A stretch of DNA of 64,000 nucleotides, from the NCBI GenBank assembly GCA_002682825.1, contig NOKP01000025.1, positions 67,746 to 131,745 on the forward strand, read 5' to 3'. Source of the stretch: Neonectria sp. B-13 (Eukaryota; Ascomycota; Sordariomycetes; Hypocreales; Nectriaceae). The position numbers and the translations under genes are program-made. Below are positions 30,626-42,431 of the stretch, in pieces; position 1 is the first letter of the stretch; each line of letters opens with the position of its first letter. The notes beneath the pieces are model-generated. The model saw nothing but the letters and a program-made list of their open reading frames with translations, searched no databases and had not been told where the DNA came from.

Positions 30626-31775
30626 ATTGAAAACCAGATTGGGCTTGTTGATCAAAGGCGCATATTCGAGATTACTGCAATGCGAGTATAAAATGTGAAC
30701 TCGGTATCGAAATAGCTGAATGAAAAATACCAAGCGTTAATGACAAAGTGAAATGCAGCCGCTTGAATATGCCTCTTACACGGGATGTCGCCCCTTGCCC
30801 TAGACCAAGCCATGTGGTGTGGCATTGTATGTCTATGCATTGACATCATATTGCCACGCGGGGGAGGAGGGGTAATCAGCCTCGGCGAGGATCAGTTCAT
30901 TCAGTTCATTGTTCACCGTACGACTCTGAGGCAGACGAGGTCCAATGCCCTAACGTGCCACACACCTAGCTCCAGCTTGCAATGACAGGATCCCTACGTT
31001 ATGTCTTGTAAGTTGACTCATGAGCTGCACACAATGGATTCTTCCGTTTCTGATTCACTGATGTTGAGCCTCTGCGAGCGAGCTCTAGCTCCCATCCAGC
31101 TCCAGTGGACACCCTCTCTGTAACCTATCCCCTCAATCCACTGTGCTCTCTGCCCCGCGTTCGCGTTGGCGTTGCTCCCCTCTCGCTTAGGCCACCCACC
31201 CGCTAGAAAGGTCCCTGAAGCTCCGTCCCCACATTTTGACACCTAGCGGCGAATTCACCTTCCGGACACCTTTCCACAAAGCACACGATCTCGTCCTCAA
31301 CTCCACATGCTTCAACGAAGCTCTCCCCTTTGCTCCTCTTTCTCCTAAATCGTCCTTGTTTTGAGCTTTCCGAGCTTCTCAACAAGGCTTCAACCCGTCG
31401 CAGTTTTGCTTCTCTCTTACCCAGGTACGTTGCGTCCATTGCAAGCATGTTCCGTCCTCCTCTGCGCCTCTACACTCCACCCAGGCCCGTCTGGCGGTGT
31501 CAAACGACACTAGGTACAGGTGATGTGATGCGGAATTGAGAGCTGGTGCTCCGCCAGCGACAATCTTGCTTCCTCAGCAAAGAGCTTCGGGTACTCCAGC
31601 TACGTTGCGAACCGAGTCCAAAAGCTCTGGTCAATCAATTCCGGCTGTTTCTAAGCAATTCCTCATTGCTCCCTTTATGTCATGTTCTCCCTATTGGCAT
31701 TGCAGTTAGCATTTATACTGACACAAACTCCTCTCCGCTAGACCTCCCCCGTCTTGTTCCTGTGTCGCCTCCATC
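30626..31775. other. 1.15-kb intergenic region and 5' leader of Tudor-SN gene
   Basis: It holds the 3' flank of SOD1 and the promoter/leader of the nuclease-like gene, with pyrimidine-rich blocks at 31310-31420 and 31690-31775 and a probable leader intron described separately. No gene is supported. Confidence 0.5.
31425..31741 (+). other. Probable 5'-UTR intron of the Tudor-SN gene
   Basis: GTACGT at 31425 and a TACTGAC branch-like motif near 31716 with CCGCTAG at 31735-31741, 34 bp before the ATG. The length would be 317 bp. The acceptor side is convincing; the donor could be another upstream GT. Confidence 0.45.
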
Positions 31776-34427
31776 ATGTCCAAAACCTTTGTCGGCAATG
31801 TCAAGAGTGTGCTCAGTGGTGACACTCTCATCCTGACCAGCCCCAACAATCCTACTGCCGAGCGAACTTTCTCCCTTGCCTATGTCTCTGCGCCTCACCT
31901 GAAGCGCGAGGGCGACGAACCATTCGCCTTCCAGTCTCGCGAGTACCTCCGCGACCTCGTCGTTGGCAAGCCTGTCCAATGCACTGTTCTCTACACCATC
32001 CCCACCTCTGGACGAGAGTTCGGCAGCGCCCAGCTCAAGGATGGAACCGAGCTGCCTGATGAGCTCGTCAAGGCTGGCTGGCTCAAGGTCCGTGAGGATG
32101 CTGGCCGCAAGGAGGAGTCAGAGGAAATCCTCGGAAGACTCGAGAAGCTCCGTCAGCTTGAGGCCGCGGCCAAGGCCGATGACAAGGGTCTCTGGGTTGG
32201 TGTCGGTGGAATTATCGAGGTTCAGAACGATCTGGGTGGCCCCGATTTTATGAAGGAGTGGAAGGGCAAGACAGTTGACGGTATCGTTGAGCGAATCCTA
32301 AGCGGTGACCGATTGCTTGTGCGACTCTTGCTATCAGAGAAGAAGCACTTCCAGCCCATGACCCTGCTTGCCGGTATCCGAACACCCTCCACTGAGAGGA
32401 CTCTTCCTTCGACTGGCGCCACCCAACCAGCGGAGGAGTATGGAAACGAGGCTCGGCAATTCGTTGAGACGAGACTGCTCCAGCGCAAGGTCAAGGTCGA
32501 GATTGTTGGCGCCAGCCCTCAGGGCCAGCTAGTCGCAACCGTTCTTCACCCCCGAGGAAACATCGCCGAGTTCCTGTTGCAGGATGGTTTGGCACGATGC
32601 AACGACTTCCATTCGACCATGCTGGGCGAGAAGATGGCCGCCCTGCGCGCTGCTGAAAAGCAGGCCCAGTCCAAGAAGCTACGGCTCCACAAGAACCACG
32701 TCGCTAAGGCCGAGGGTGGTAACCAGGACATGGTTGTGTCCAAGATTCTCGGTGCTGATACTATCCTCGTCAAGACCAAGGCTGGTGCCGCGGATAAGCG
32801 AATCAGCTTCAGCAGTGTCCGAGGTCCCCGTGCCGGAGAGCCTTCCGAGAGCCCTTTCCGAGACGAGGCCAAGGAGTTCCTCCGACAGAAGCTGATCGGC
32901 AAGCAAGTTCGTATCAGCGTCGATGGAACCAAGCCTGCGACCGAGGGCTTCGAGGCCAGGGAGGTTGCCACTGTTACCGAGAAGGGCAAGAACATCGGTC
33001 TGCTCCTAATTGAGTCCGGATGGGCCTCCGTTATTCGACACCGAAAGGATGATACCGACCGTGCTCCCAACTATGATGAGCTCCTGGCTGCACAGGAGAA
33101 GGCCAAGGACGACAAGAAGGGAATTTGGTCTGGCAAGCCCCAGAAGGCGCGACAGTACCTAGACCTCTCTGAGAGCACTCAGAAGGCTAAGATCATGCTT
33201 GCTACCCTCCAGCGACAGAAGAAAGTTCCCGCCATTGTTGACTTCTGCAAGGCCGGTTCGCGATTTACCATCCTGATCCCCCGCGAAAACGTAAAGCTTA
33301 CCATGGTCCTGGGCGGCATCCGCGCACCTCGTGCTCCTCGAGCAGACGGTGAGGGCGGTGAGCCCTTTGGCAAGGAGGCTCTTGACCTCGCCAATCGCCG
33401 ATGCAACCAGCGAGATTGTGAGGTGGATATTCACGATATGGACAAGGTCGGCGGTTTCATTGGTGACTTGTACATCAACCGCGAGAACTTCACCAAGGTT
33501 CTGGTCGAGGAGGGTCTCGCCACCGTTCACGCCTACTCTGCTGAGAAATCTGGCAACGCCGCTGAGCTGTTCGCTGCGGAGAAGCGGGCTAAGGAGGGTC
33601 GCAAGGGTCTTTTCCACGACTGGGACCCCTCGCAAGATGAGGAGGCTGAGGAGGAGCTGGCTGAGGCTGAGGAGGAGACCGAAGTCTCCTTGGACAAGAA
33701 GCCCACTGACTATCGGGACGTGGTCATCACCAACATTGACGGCAATGGCAAGCTCAAGATCCAAGAGATTGGCAAGGGAACGGCAGCTCTGGAGAGCTTG
33801 ATGAGCGAGTTCCGCAAGTTCCACCTGGACTCCAAGAACAACAAGCCTCTCAGGGATACACCCAAGACGGGCGAGTACGTGTCGGCCAAATTCTCTGCCG
33901 ACGGGCAATGGTACCGAGGACGTGTCCGAGCCAACGACCGCACTGCCAAGATGGCCGAGGTCATGTACATTGACTACGGCAACAGCGAGAAGATTCCCTG
34001 GGCCAACCTGCGACCTCTGGACCAGCCACAGTTCACCGCACAGAAGCTCAAGCCCCAGGCCGTCGACGCATCTCTGTCGTTTGTGCAGCTCCCGACTGGC
34101 GCCGACTACTTTGCCGATGCTATTGGCGTCATCGCCGAGCTGACGGAGGGCAAGCGACTGGTCGGTAGCTTTGACTTTGTGGACAAAAAGGAGAACGTGA
34201 GCTACATCACCCTCTATGATCCCAAGGATAACGAGCTTCCCGGGCCTAACGACTCCATCAACAAGGATGTCGTTGCCAGCGGATACGGCATGGTGCCCAA
34301 GAAGCTCAAGGCGTGGGAGCGCAGCAAGGCGTTTGAGTCTTACCTAACGCACCTTAAGGAGGTCGAGAGCCAGGCCAAGCAGGAACGTCTGGGCATGTGG
34401 GAGTATGGCGATATCACCGAGGATTAA
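31776..34427 (+). CDS. Staphylococcal nuclease domain-containing protein (Tudor-SN / SND1)
   Basis: Single coding exon, 883 residues. Conserved RNA-binding protein linked to RNA silencing, RNA stability, splicing and stress granules. Four SN-like OB folds lie at about residues 1-145, 165-310, 320-460 and 500-640 (starts such as FVGNVKSVLSGDTL, VDGIVERILSGDRL and MVVSKILGADTIL). An acidic linker (~640-665) follows. The Tudor domain is at ~705-770 (VSAKFSADGQWYRGRV, VMYIDYGNSE with its aromatic cage). The last, split SN domain runs to the end (ERLGMWEYGDI). This 4SN-Tudor-SN layout and length are typical. It is cytosolic/nuclear with no signal peptide. The start is the ATG directly before the first SN strand. 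Confidence 0.96.
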   Translation: MSKTFVGNVKSVLSGDTLILTSPNNPTAERTFSLAYVSAPHLKREGDEPFAFQSREYLRDLVVGKPVQCTVLYTIPTSGREFGSAQLKDGTELPDELVKAGWLKVREDAGRKEESEEILGRLEKLRQLEAAAKADDKGLWVGVGGIIEVQNDLGGPDFMKEWKGKTVDGIVERILSGDRLLVRLLLSEKKHFQPMTLLAGIRTPSTERTLPSTGATQPAEEYGNEARQFVETRLLQRKVKVEIVGASPQGQLVATVLHPRGNIAEFLLQDGLARCNDFHSTMLGEKMAALRAAEKQAQSKKLRLHKNHVAKAEGGNQDMVVSKILGADTILVKTKAGAADKRISFSSVRGPRAGEPSESPFRDEAKEFLRQKLIGKQVRISVDGTKPATEGFEAREVATVTEKGKNIGLLLIESGWASVIRHRKDDTDRAPNYDELLAAQEKAKDDKKGIWSGKPQKARQYLDLSESTQKAKIMLATLQRQKKVPAIVDFCKAGSRFTILIPRENVKLTMVLGGIRAPRAPRADGEGGEPFGKEALDLANRRCNQRDCEVDIHDMDKVGGFIGDLYINRENFTKVLVEEGLATVHAYSAEKSGNAAELFAAEKRAKEGRKGLFHDWDPSQDEEAEEELAEAEEETEVSLDKKPTDYRDVVITNIDGNGKLKIQEIGKGTAALESLMSEFRKFHLDSKNNKPLRDTPKTGEYVSAKFSADGQWYRGRVRANDRTAKMAEVMYIDYGNSEKIPWANLRPLDQPQFTAQKLKPQAVDASLSFVQLPTGADYFADAIGVIAELTEGKRLVGSFDFVDKKENVSYITLYDPKDNELPGPNDSINKDVVASGYGMVPKKLKAWERSKAFESYLTHLKEVESQAKQERLGMWEYGDITED

Positions 34428-35512
34428 ATAACTTGCCTCCTACCTAGGCTCATATAAGCGGAGGATGGGCTTGAGCAAGGCTTGAGCAGTTTTAACGAAA
34501 AAGAACGCACAATTTGGTTACGGCATTGGGAAGGCACGAAACAAAAGGCGTCTTTAGCAGTCAGCAGGCTGCGGTATAAATAAATGAAACCCGCGATCTG
34601 GACATATGAATGGAGAGTGTGATTTGGAACGCCGCCAGTGACTGCGAGTGACATGGATGGCCTCGAAATGGTTGAATGCCAAGGTGGAGTGTCGGAGCCC
34701 GGCCAGAGCTTTTGAGGAGCGCCAGTCAAGCCAGGTACCGATTGAGCGCAGTCTGGATAGATGCACTCAGGTTCCCGTCCGCGCGGACGTGACGAGTGCG
34801 CCGGAGGCGTCGTCAGAAATATGGGCCCCGAGAACATGGACGGGGGAGACGGTCGGGAGCACCGCGTTGGTGTCGGGATTCTGTACTGATATCAGGATAT
34901 CGCTAGTCTAAGACAGAAGTCCGTACGTGCTTATGAACAAGTTCAACGGAGACGCGGAATTTAGCTGATAGATACCGGAGAAAACCCCGATGCTGGTCGC
35001 ATTTCCCAGCATAAACGGCAGTTCATTGTTTCCAAAGGGGTGGCACAGGGCTAGTCCCAAATAGTCCATAGTATGTAAATCCCCTCGATTGACCGCCCAT
35101 GCTTTTGGGGCAACGGAACACACCTAAGGTAGCAAGCGTCAGTGATTTGCGCCATTGGAATAATTACATGTCTTGTCATCTTTCTCGTGACATTAGTAGG
35201 TGTTGTTACACATATACAGCATGCTAAATACAGAATAATACACGTGCATCTGTGATGGAGGAGGAGGATGGATAACATGCCAGATCGACACCCTGTGAGT
35301 CCCTGCCCCGGAATCGCCTTTTGACGAACATCCAGAACGTCTACTGGATGGAACTGTCATATCTCCATGTGCTTGGGTGTCTAGCTCTTGAGGTAGTGGT
35401 TCAATTACCGCTTGAGCCCAAATACCCAAAGCAATGGTTCTCATGCCATCATGCCTGTTGGGACGACCTCTGAAACCACCATAACGCCAACTACCCTACC
35501 CAATGCTTGCTT
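34428..35512. other. 1.1-kb intergenic region
   Basis: Between convergent Tudor-SN and PET191 genes; presumably 3' UTRs. It contains no ORF with recognisable features and no clear repeat. Confidence 0.5.
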
Positions 35513-35997
35513 TCACTTCTTCTGTTGTTGCTCTTGCTGTTGTTGCTGCAGCTGCTTCTGCTTCTCCAGCATATACTTCTCATTCTCCACATCACGCCAG
35601 TCCTCGGCAATTGGCTCATTGCCGTCCGTCTCCCTGACGGAGCCCGAAAAGGCCGGCCTGCCCGCGTACAGCTGGTAGCCCTTGCCGGCCTCGGCGGCCT
35701 CCATGGTGCGGTACTGCACGGGCATGTTGCCGCGGAACCGCTTGCGCATGTCGACCATGCCGCGCTTGCAGTCGCCGAAGCCCTTCTTGAGCTGGCGGCA
35801 CTTGAGAGGGAGGGTGTCGACGAGGGGTTCGCGGAGGCAGTCGCCTGCTCGGTTGCGGTCGACCATGACGCAGTCAGATTCCTGGAGGCACTGCGCGAGG
35901 GCCTCGCCTGCAAGGATGTTGCGTTAGCTGTGTCAATTGCAATTGAGGAAGAGGCAATTGCAGGGACCGTACGCAGTTCTTTGCACGAGCTGGGCAT
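35513..35997 (-). CDS. PET191: Cytochrome c oxidase assembly factor Pet191 (Coa5)
   Basis: Small mitochondrial intermembrane-space protein needed to assemble complex IV. Exon 1 is only 25 nt (35997-35973), the intron is 35908-35972 (65 bp, GTACGG donor, CTTGCAG acceptor) and exon 2 is 35907-35513; 139 residues. Two C-x9-C pairs are visible: SC-KELREALAQ-C, rebuilt across the intron, and C-RQLKKGFGD-C, with additional Cys in QESDC and GDC. The signature KRGMVDMRKRFRGN follows directly. The C-terminus extends beyond yeast Pet191 by a linker ending in a Gln-rich tail (KQKQLQQQQQ, coded at 35513-35565). It is divergent from the lipase gene. The start is fixed by MPSSCKE, the family N-terminus. 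Confidence 0.93.
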
Positions 35998-36676
35998 CTT
36001 GGGCGTTCTGGTTTCGTCGAGGAGGACGCAGCTCAGGTGATGGATCGGATCGAAAAGTTGGCGAGGCTTCAACAGGTGCTTATGCGGTCAACTTGTGATT
36101 GGCTAAAAAGGCGCACCCGCCATGTGGCGTGAGGGCGCGAGCCACGCAGCTCTCCAGCCTCCTTTAGCGGAGACCACCCCCCACTGAGAGTGCTTTCGAC
36201 AGCTCCTCCCCAGCGCTGCTGTGGGCACCTGCAGTAGTCACCAGCCACTGAACTCGGGATGGGTCAATGAGGTGAGATACCGTTGTGTGAGTACGAATAC
36301 TGTTTGTGCCATACGAGAGGAATGCCACGATGGAGGATTGGTGAAGATGCCGCTTTACATCCTTGAATTATTCCCCCATGTGTCGAATATCATTCATTGG
36401 TCGGTTGGGATAGGCGTGGCATTGAATTAATTAGAGTCAATTAGAGTCCCATCTCGCCTAACCCACTGAGGTCATGATTTCGCCAACGCTGCCAGATGCC
36501 CCCCCAAATGGCATGTGACATCACCTCCAATCGTCCATCCCACGCCGCCAATCCCTCGCCCAAATCCTAGAACTGGCATCCCTCCAGCCTCTCGCCCTTT
36601 AGGACCGGCCGCAGCGCCGTCTCGGCAGTTCCTGTACCTTGAACCTGCCTCGAGATATCCTCAACATTGTATCGCC
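35998..36676. promoter_or_regulatory. Divergent promoter region, PET191 / sterol esterase
   Basis: 679 bp between head-to-head genes. No TATA box or repeat was noticed. Short ORFs across 36072-36515 have no recognisable domain. Confidence 0.5.
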
Positions 36677-38822
36677 ATGCCTGTTCCCTTTCTCGGGAGG
36701 CTGCGTCCGTGAGTTGGCCCCCTCCATCCTGGTCCTGGGCAGACTCGACTCCATCGCTTGTCGCAATGTCGCACGTCGCCAGCCGCCGTCCTCGTACTTG
36801 CACCAATTCGATCACTAACACGTCATTGGCGCAGTACCGAGTATTTTGCACTCTTTGGGTCTTTTATCCTCGTCGGCCTCGAAGCTCTTATTCGCGTTCT
36901 GACGTTGGCTCTGCGTAAGTTTGGGCCTGCTTGGTTTGGCGGTCTAGAATGACCTGAGCTGATATCAACACAGCACCATTCCTCGTTTCGCTATGCTACC
37001 AAGCTTCGCGCCGCATCTTTAACAGATTCACGACGCCTGCTCGGAAACGGGCGGAGAGTAGACATAAATGTTGGTCCTTTCTGCCTTTCGATTCCTGTCC
37101 ATCTCATTAACAATCTGCAATAGCGATATCGGATTCGGTAAGGGATGCGCCCGACTTTGTCGAGTTATGCCGAATATGGGGGTACGAAGCCGAAGAACAC
37201 ATCGCGCAAACCAAGGATGGATATCTCCTGGGCCTTCATCGACTGCAATGGCGAAAGGGCGAAGAGGGTCGGAAGGTGAATTGCGGGTCGTCAAGCATCA
37301 AGAAGCGAGTCGCATACCTACATCATGGCCTGCTCATGAACTCGGAGGTGTGGGTGGCTCTCACCGATGAGCAGAGATGCCTTCCCTTTGAGCTCGTGGA
37401 GAGGGGCTTCGACGTTTGGGTACGTTTCTGTCCGTTAATGTGGTGCAAGGACCCGACTAACTAACTGGTCAGTTTGGCAACAATCGTGGAAACAAATATT
37501 CGAAAAAGTCCATCAACTGCTCGCCCACATCGGTAAAATTCTGGGACTTTTCCATGGACGAGTTTGCCTTTCACGATATCCCGGACAGCATCGGATATAT
37601 CCTAGACACGACTCAACAGGAGAGTCTGTCCTACATTGGCTTCTCTCAAGGCACGGCCCAGGCCTTTGCTACTCTTGCTATTCACCCCAAGCTTAATAGT
37701 CAGGTCAATGTCTTCATCGCTCTTGCACCAGCCATGTCCCCAGCAGGCCTTTCGAATGGAGTTGTCGATTCCCTTGTCAAGGCATCTCCTCAGGTCCTGT
37801 TCCTGCTGTTCGGCCGACGATCCATCCTTAGCTCGGCAACCATGTGGGAGACGATATTGTATCCACCCATCTTCAGCCAACTCATCGACATAAGCCTTGC
37901 ATTTCTGTTCAATTGGCAGACCAAAAACATCTCAGCGAGTCAGAAACTGGCAGCATACCCGCATCTATACTCCTTCACGAGCACAAAGAGTGTGGTCCAC
38001 TGGTTTCAGATTATTCGAAACAAGTGTTTCCAGATGTATGACGACGATGTCCACCAGCCGATGAGTGTCAGTTCAATCAACAAGTACTCCAAGGTGGCCA
38101 AGTATCCGACGCGGAACATCAAAACTCCCATCGTATTGGTTTACGGAGGTAGCGACTCGCTGGTGGACATCAAAGCTATGCTCAAGGAGCTCCCACCGCA
38201 AACAGTTGCGACTGAGATCCCGCACTACGAACATCTTGATTTTCTATGGGCCAGAGACGTGGATGTGCAGGTCTTCCAGCATGTCTTTGACGCCCTGGAC
38301 AGCTTCACGGATGCCGAACATTCAAAGGAAGAATATGAGCGGTATTATAGTACCAGGCAAGAAAGTCTTATCGGATCGGGCTATCCATACGCATATTCCC
38401 AACGAGGTAGTGAGAGCGAGTCATCGACCTTGGCTGTTAGTGAAGCCACCGGTGGTGGTCCTCCTACTCCTCATCGAGCGCGGGAGACGACGACTGCGAT
38501 TCCGTCACCGATGAACTCAACACGGCTAAGAGTCAATCTCGCGACAGTCGTTGATGAGGATTCCCGCCCCGTAACACCAGAAGCGACTCGAAGGGGACGA
38601 GTATCGGAGAATGAGTCGCCGGACACAGGAACAGACGATCGTGACTCGCCAACTACGAAGAGAGTGAAAGGAAGCAGGTTACGCCGAGGAAGTGCTTGCA
38701 GCAGTATCAGTGTTGACAGCATGCGAGGGATTAGCATTGGTACAAGCCGAGCTGTGGGAGGCGTGGTGACGACGAGCGGCGTTGGTGGAGTAGCAAGCTT
38801 GGAAGAAGTAGAGGAGAGTTGA
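36677..38822 (+). CDS. Acid-lipase-type sterol/triacylglycerol esterase (Tgl1/Yeh-like)
   Basis: Membrane-anchored alpha/beta hydrolase that likely cleaves steryl esters at lipid droplets or the plasma membrane. Proposed exons are 36677-36708, 36835-36914, 36974-37069, 37124-37419 and 37473-38822 (617 residues). All phases agree; the donor after 37069 (GTTGGT) is non-consensus and least sure. A hydrophobic segment (FALFGSFILVGLEALI) early in the protein is a hairpin or TM anchor. The AB-hydrolase-associated region (EEHIAQTKDGYLLGLHRL, LHHGLLMNSEVWV, FGNNRGNKYSKKS, FHDIPDSI) is followed by the nucleophile GFSQG, the acid in YGGSDSLVD and the His in HYEHLDFLWA. The last ~170 residues are Ser/Thr-rich and disordered, likely a phospho-regulated tail. 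Confidence 0.9.
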
Positions 38823-39978
38823 TAGAAAGAGGGATAAGAGAAGGATGCATCTAAGTATTCTTCATACAGACTAAAAGTACAAGATGTTTATCTCAAAGGG
38901 TATGACTTATAAGGCCTAGCTGTATGCTGGCTTCTTAATGCCAAGTCCATGATGCTGATGTTGATGGCCCCTCCGATTAGAAGGGGCGTCGCGAGAATTA
39001 TGGCCAGTGGTTAGGTTGCCTCGATGAAACAAAGAAGTGATTGGGCAGCTTTTTGTGCTGAACCTCCATCGGTGGTGCTTCATCCTTATCCGTGACCCCT
39101 GTCGGGCTTCTTTATTAGTGCACGAATAGTGTTCCTGGAGGCTGGAGTCTCTGAAACAAGCGTGTAAGTGCTCATCCTGGTCGCACCTGCGGCCTACGTC
39201 ATAACTGCCCAAACCTGCCATGTGCGGAATCCACGACACCGACAATGACAACCAACGACGCCAACGGCGATGGGGAGCTGGAAGCGAATGATTCCTTCTC
39301 TTGATTCATCCTCAGACACGAGACTCACGCCACGCACTTCAGCTCCCCCGCTCTTTTCCCGAAGCCGGTCCTTCTACGCGGCTTGCCATTCTTTCACATT
39401 ATCCTCTAAAACGTGGCTTTGCTCTTCTCTCCCGTTCCTCGCTCTGTTTCTTGATCCACGACCAAAACATCAATATCGATCACGCTAGATTTTCGTCAAT
39501 CTTCACCTCTTTCGTCCGTCGCCTGCCTCTCTCGCTTCTTCGCCTGGCCTATTTACAGCACACGCCCATCACCTCGCTCGCTTCCCCAATTCCCACAGAG
39601 TCTAGGGAGACCAGTCGACAGGGATAACCAAGAAATCGACGCCCGACCCTTGCCATCTTTCCCATTCGCCGCTATCGCGGTCCCCTAGCACTGGGCTCTC
39701 TTCCCATCTACGTCACTTTCTCTCTCAGCGTGGTTCCTGAATCCGGGCCACCACCTCCCGTGGCGCGCCGTTGCATCCTATATTTACCACCTTATCGACT
39801 CGCCCTTCTCCCATCAGTATGCAAGCCACCAGCTAATACACGCTTGAATACTTTCCTGTTTGGATCTGAGCTGTTCCCTTATACCGCATTGTTTGGATCC
39901 CGGATTTACACCGCTGTCACTGTCCTTCTCAACGTTCACACATCATCATTGGCCTTGGCTGTTGCGTTGGGTCGTGCA
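38823..39978. promoter_or_regulatory. 1.16-kb intergenic region with pyrimidine-rich promoter
   Basis: The 3' flank of the lipase, then from about 39290 a long C/T-rich stretch leading to the thaumatin-like gene. The open frame upstream of 39979 starts without an ATG and is probably leader. Confidence 0.5.
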
Positions 39979-41263
39979 ATGGTGCAAGCATCAGAACGTC
40001 GACGCGCTCGATGCGTGTCTTCAATATGTCGGCTGTTGATACCTACGCTCTCTTTTGCATTGTTCCTCCAGGGCGTCAACTCTCACGACTCTTCCGTCCT
40101 CAAGCTGCCCGAAGGCGGGACCCACGGCCCACGAATCGGGGTCCCTAAGAGGGATCTGGGCGATTCCGACAACTGGGACGGCAAGATACCGCTGATCGTC
40201 AGCAACAACTGTGACACCACCATCTGGCCCGGAATCGCAACGCAGGCTGGCAAGGGTCCTGGAACAGGAGGATTCAGCCTCTCCAGCGGGAAGAAGAGAA
40301 GGCTATGGGTTAGTCCGGACTGGCAGGGGCGCGTCTGGGGTCGCACGAACTGTACCGTCAAGGGGGACTCATGCTCCTGCAAGACGGGAGACTGTCTCGG
40401 GAAAATGGACTGCGAATTCAGTGTAAGTCTATTAGTGTCCGGGATGGGTTTGGGCCTTGTCTAACTCTCGATAGGGATCAACTCCTGCGACGCTCGCCGA
40501 GTTCAACCTTGCCGGTGGAATTGAAAACAAGCAAACATTCTACGACATCTCCCTTGTTGACGGATACAACCTCCCCATGGGCCTCAAGTATATTCCTGCC
40601 AAGAATACTTCCCACATCCCCCCGAACCTTACCAACTGCATGTGCATCGCAACCCCCGGTTGGATATACGCCGAGGCCGAGACAGGCACCTACTACACCA
40701 ACTCATCTTACCCTGTTCCGCTGGAGCCAAGAATCGACAATGAACTGGCCCGCCGATGGTGTCCTTGGCGGTTTCTCGCTTTTCCTCCCACTAAGCCTGG
40801 GGACGGCGTCTACCCCTACCCAGACGACGACATCCAGCGGCCCGAATTCGCGCCCTGCAACAGCGCCTGCGCTGCGTCGGGCAAGGACAAGGACTGCTGC
40901 GTGGGTAAGTATCACGATCCGGATGTCTGCAAGCCATCCGACTACAGCAAGGCCGCCAAGACGATTTGCCCAGATGCGTACAGTTTCGCCTTTGACGACC
41001 AAGCGTCGACCTTCATTATCCCCATGGGAGGCGGCTGGGAGATCACCATTTGTCCCAAGGGACGCTCGACTAATATTCTGCGTCAGCTGGGAGACGAAAT
41101 GTCGGAGATGGCCAGCTCAGGGAAGCTGTCGGACCTGGCTATCAAGCGGCTGAAGAACGCCACTTATATCGAAAGTGAGCGGGACGCCGCGAATGGCCTT
41201 CGACCAATGATGGCTACGCTTGTGTCGACTGTACTGGCTGTGGGACTGTGGCTAGTATTATAA
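39979..41263 (+). CDS. Thaumatin-like secreted protein, probably GPI-anchored
   Basis: Thaumatin/osmotin-fold cell-surface protein; fungal members are associated with the wall and sometimes have beta-glucanase activity. Exons are 39979-40422 and 40475-41263 (410 residues), with a 52-bp phase-0 intron (GTAAGT, CGATAG). An N-terminal signal peptide includes LLIPTLSFALFLQGVNS. The thaumatin start is seen as IPLIVSNNCDTTIWPGI, then RVWGRTNCT, and Cys-dense strands (CSCKTGDC). The second exon continues with YDISLVDGYNLPMGL, a typical thaumatin segment, followed by paired Cys (CNSACAASGKDKDCC). The C-terminus ends in a hydrophobic tail (ATLVSTVLAVGLWLVL) without a basic end, as in GPI precursors. 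The first ATG of the frame is used. Confidence 0.9.
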
Positions 41264-41651
41264 ATGGGGGTTTGATACATGGCGTCATGGCTGGGTGGGG
41301 GGCTTCTTTGTTTGACGAGGCAGGCTGGTTTCCTGTTCTCAAGGTGATTCCGAGCTTGCATATATAGGCGGCTTGTGGGAATGGCAAGCATACGATGTCA
41401 TGATGGGATGATGGGCTGCAGGGCTGGTCCAAGACTCACACGAGAACGCGTATACCCTTTTTCGATAACCCTAAATGAAAATGCTTATTCATGTCTACTT
41501 TGTACAAGCTCTATTGCTCATATGTCATGATTCCATACCCAACCATTTTGGTCCGCCGCCCGTAGATGTGACGAGGCCTCGACTCCAAGCCATTTCTCGC
41601 ATGTAAGCACAACCACAACCCGCGGACACGCGGTCCTAGGTCCTCGGTCTT
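41264..41651. other. Short convergent intergenic region
   Basis: 388 bp between the thaumatin-like and ankyrin genes, holding both 3' flanks; nothing else seen. Confidence 0.5.
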
Positions 41652-42431
41652 CTACCTCTTCTTCTCTTTCCTCCTCCTCTCCCACTCTGCGCGCTCGTCG
41701 TCATCACTTCCACTGAACTCGGCGTCGTCGTCGCTCTCCGCCTCAACGGCGTGCACATTGCCGCCAGTCGCACCGGCACCGGCACCGGCACTGTCCACGG
41801 CGATGAAGTCACCGGCGTTCTGGTTGGCGTACTCGTGCTTCTGGATGAGCTCGCGCAGCTCGGCATTGCGGGGGTCGACGAGCTGATAGGCGGTCAGGCG
41901 AGCCTTGTTTTTGGCGCGCGGGTTAGAGCCGGCCTCGAGCATCATCTCGACGAGGGCGAGGCCGAAGGGCCGCTGGGCGGGGGGCTCGCTGTTGAGCCAG
42001 CGGATGGCGGTGTGCAGCGGCGTGTCGCCCTCGAGGCGGCTGACGGGGTCGCATTCGAAGTTGGGCTGGTCAAGGAGGAGGTCGATGATTTCGTCTGGGT
42101 AAGGAAAGTGGGTTAGTTTGAGCTGGCTCTATGGAGGTTGGGTGTGTTGCGTCGGGAGGAGGACACGCACAGTTTCCGCGCGAGGCGGCTTCGTGGTAGA
42201 GGTGGTTGCCCATAACGGTGAGGGTTTGGTTGAGCAGCTTCGTGATCTCGGCGTCGGGCTTGCCGTCGAGGCACTCGGTGAGGAGGTCAGTGTTGTTGCG
42301 GCGACAGGCCTCGATCAGCAGTTCCTTGACGGACGCGCCCTGCGAAGTGCGCTGGTGTCTCAGCTTTCGTGTTCCTTTTCTAAGACGGTGATATGGGAGT
42401 CCCCTACATCGTGCTCCTCGTCGCCAGCCAT
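41652..42431 (-). CDS. Small ankyrin-repeat protein
   Basis: Exons are 42431-42408 (24 nt), 42351-42171 and 42094-41652; introns 56 and 76 bp; 215 residues. The phases match and the joined frame reads through ankyrin-type helices: KELLIEACRRNNTDLLTECL, NHLYHEAASRGN joined to YEIIDLLLDQP, TPLHTAIRWL and MMLEAGSNPRAKNKA. That gives roughly three repeats, between residues ~15 and 140. A Gly/Ala linker, an acidic run (EAESDDDAEFSGSDDDE) and a basic end (WERRRKEKKR) follow. The layout recalls the small ribosome-assembly chaperone Yar1, but I cannot assert orthology. No signal peptide or membrane segment. It is divergent from RPC11. Confidence 0.85.

Noticed and set aside
39730..39978. 83-codon N-terminal extension of the thaumatin-like protein
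   Set aside because: Begins at GTG rather than ATG and would bury the signal peptide found at 39979.
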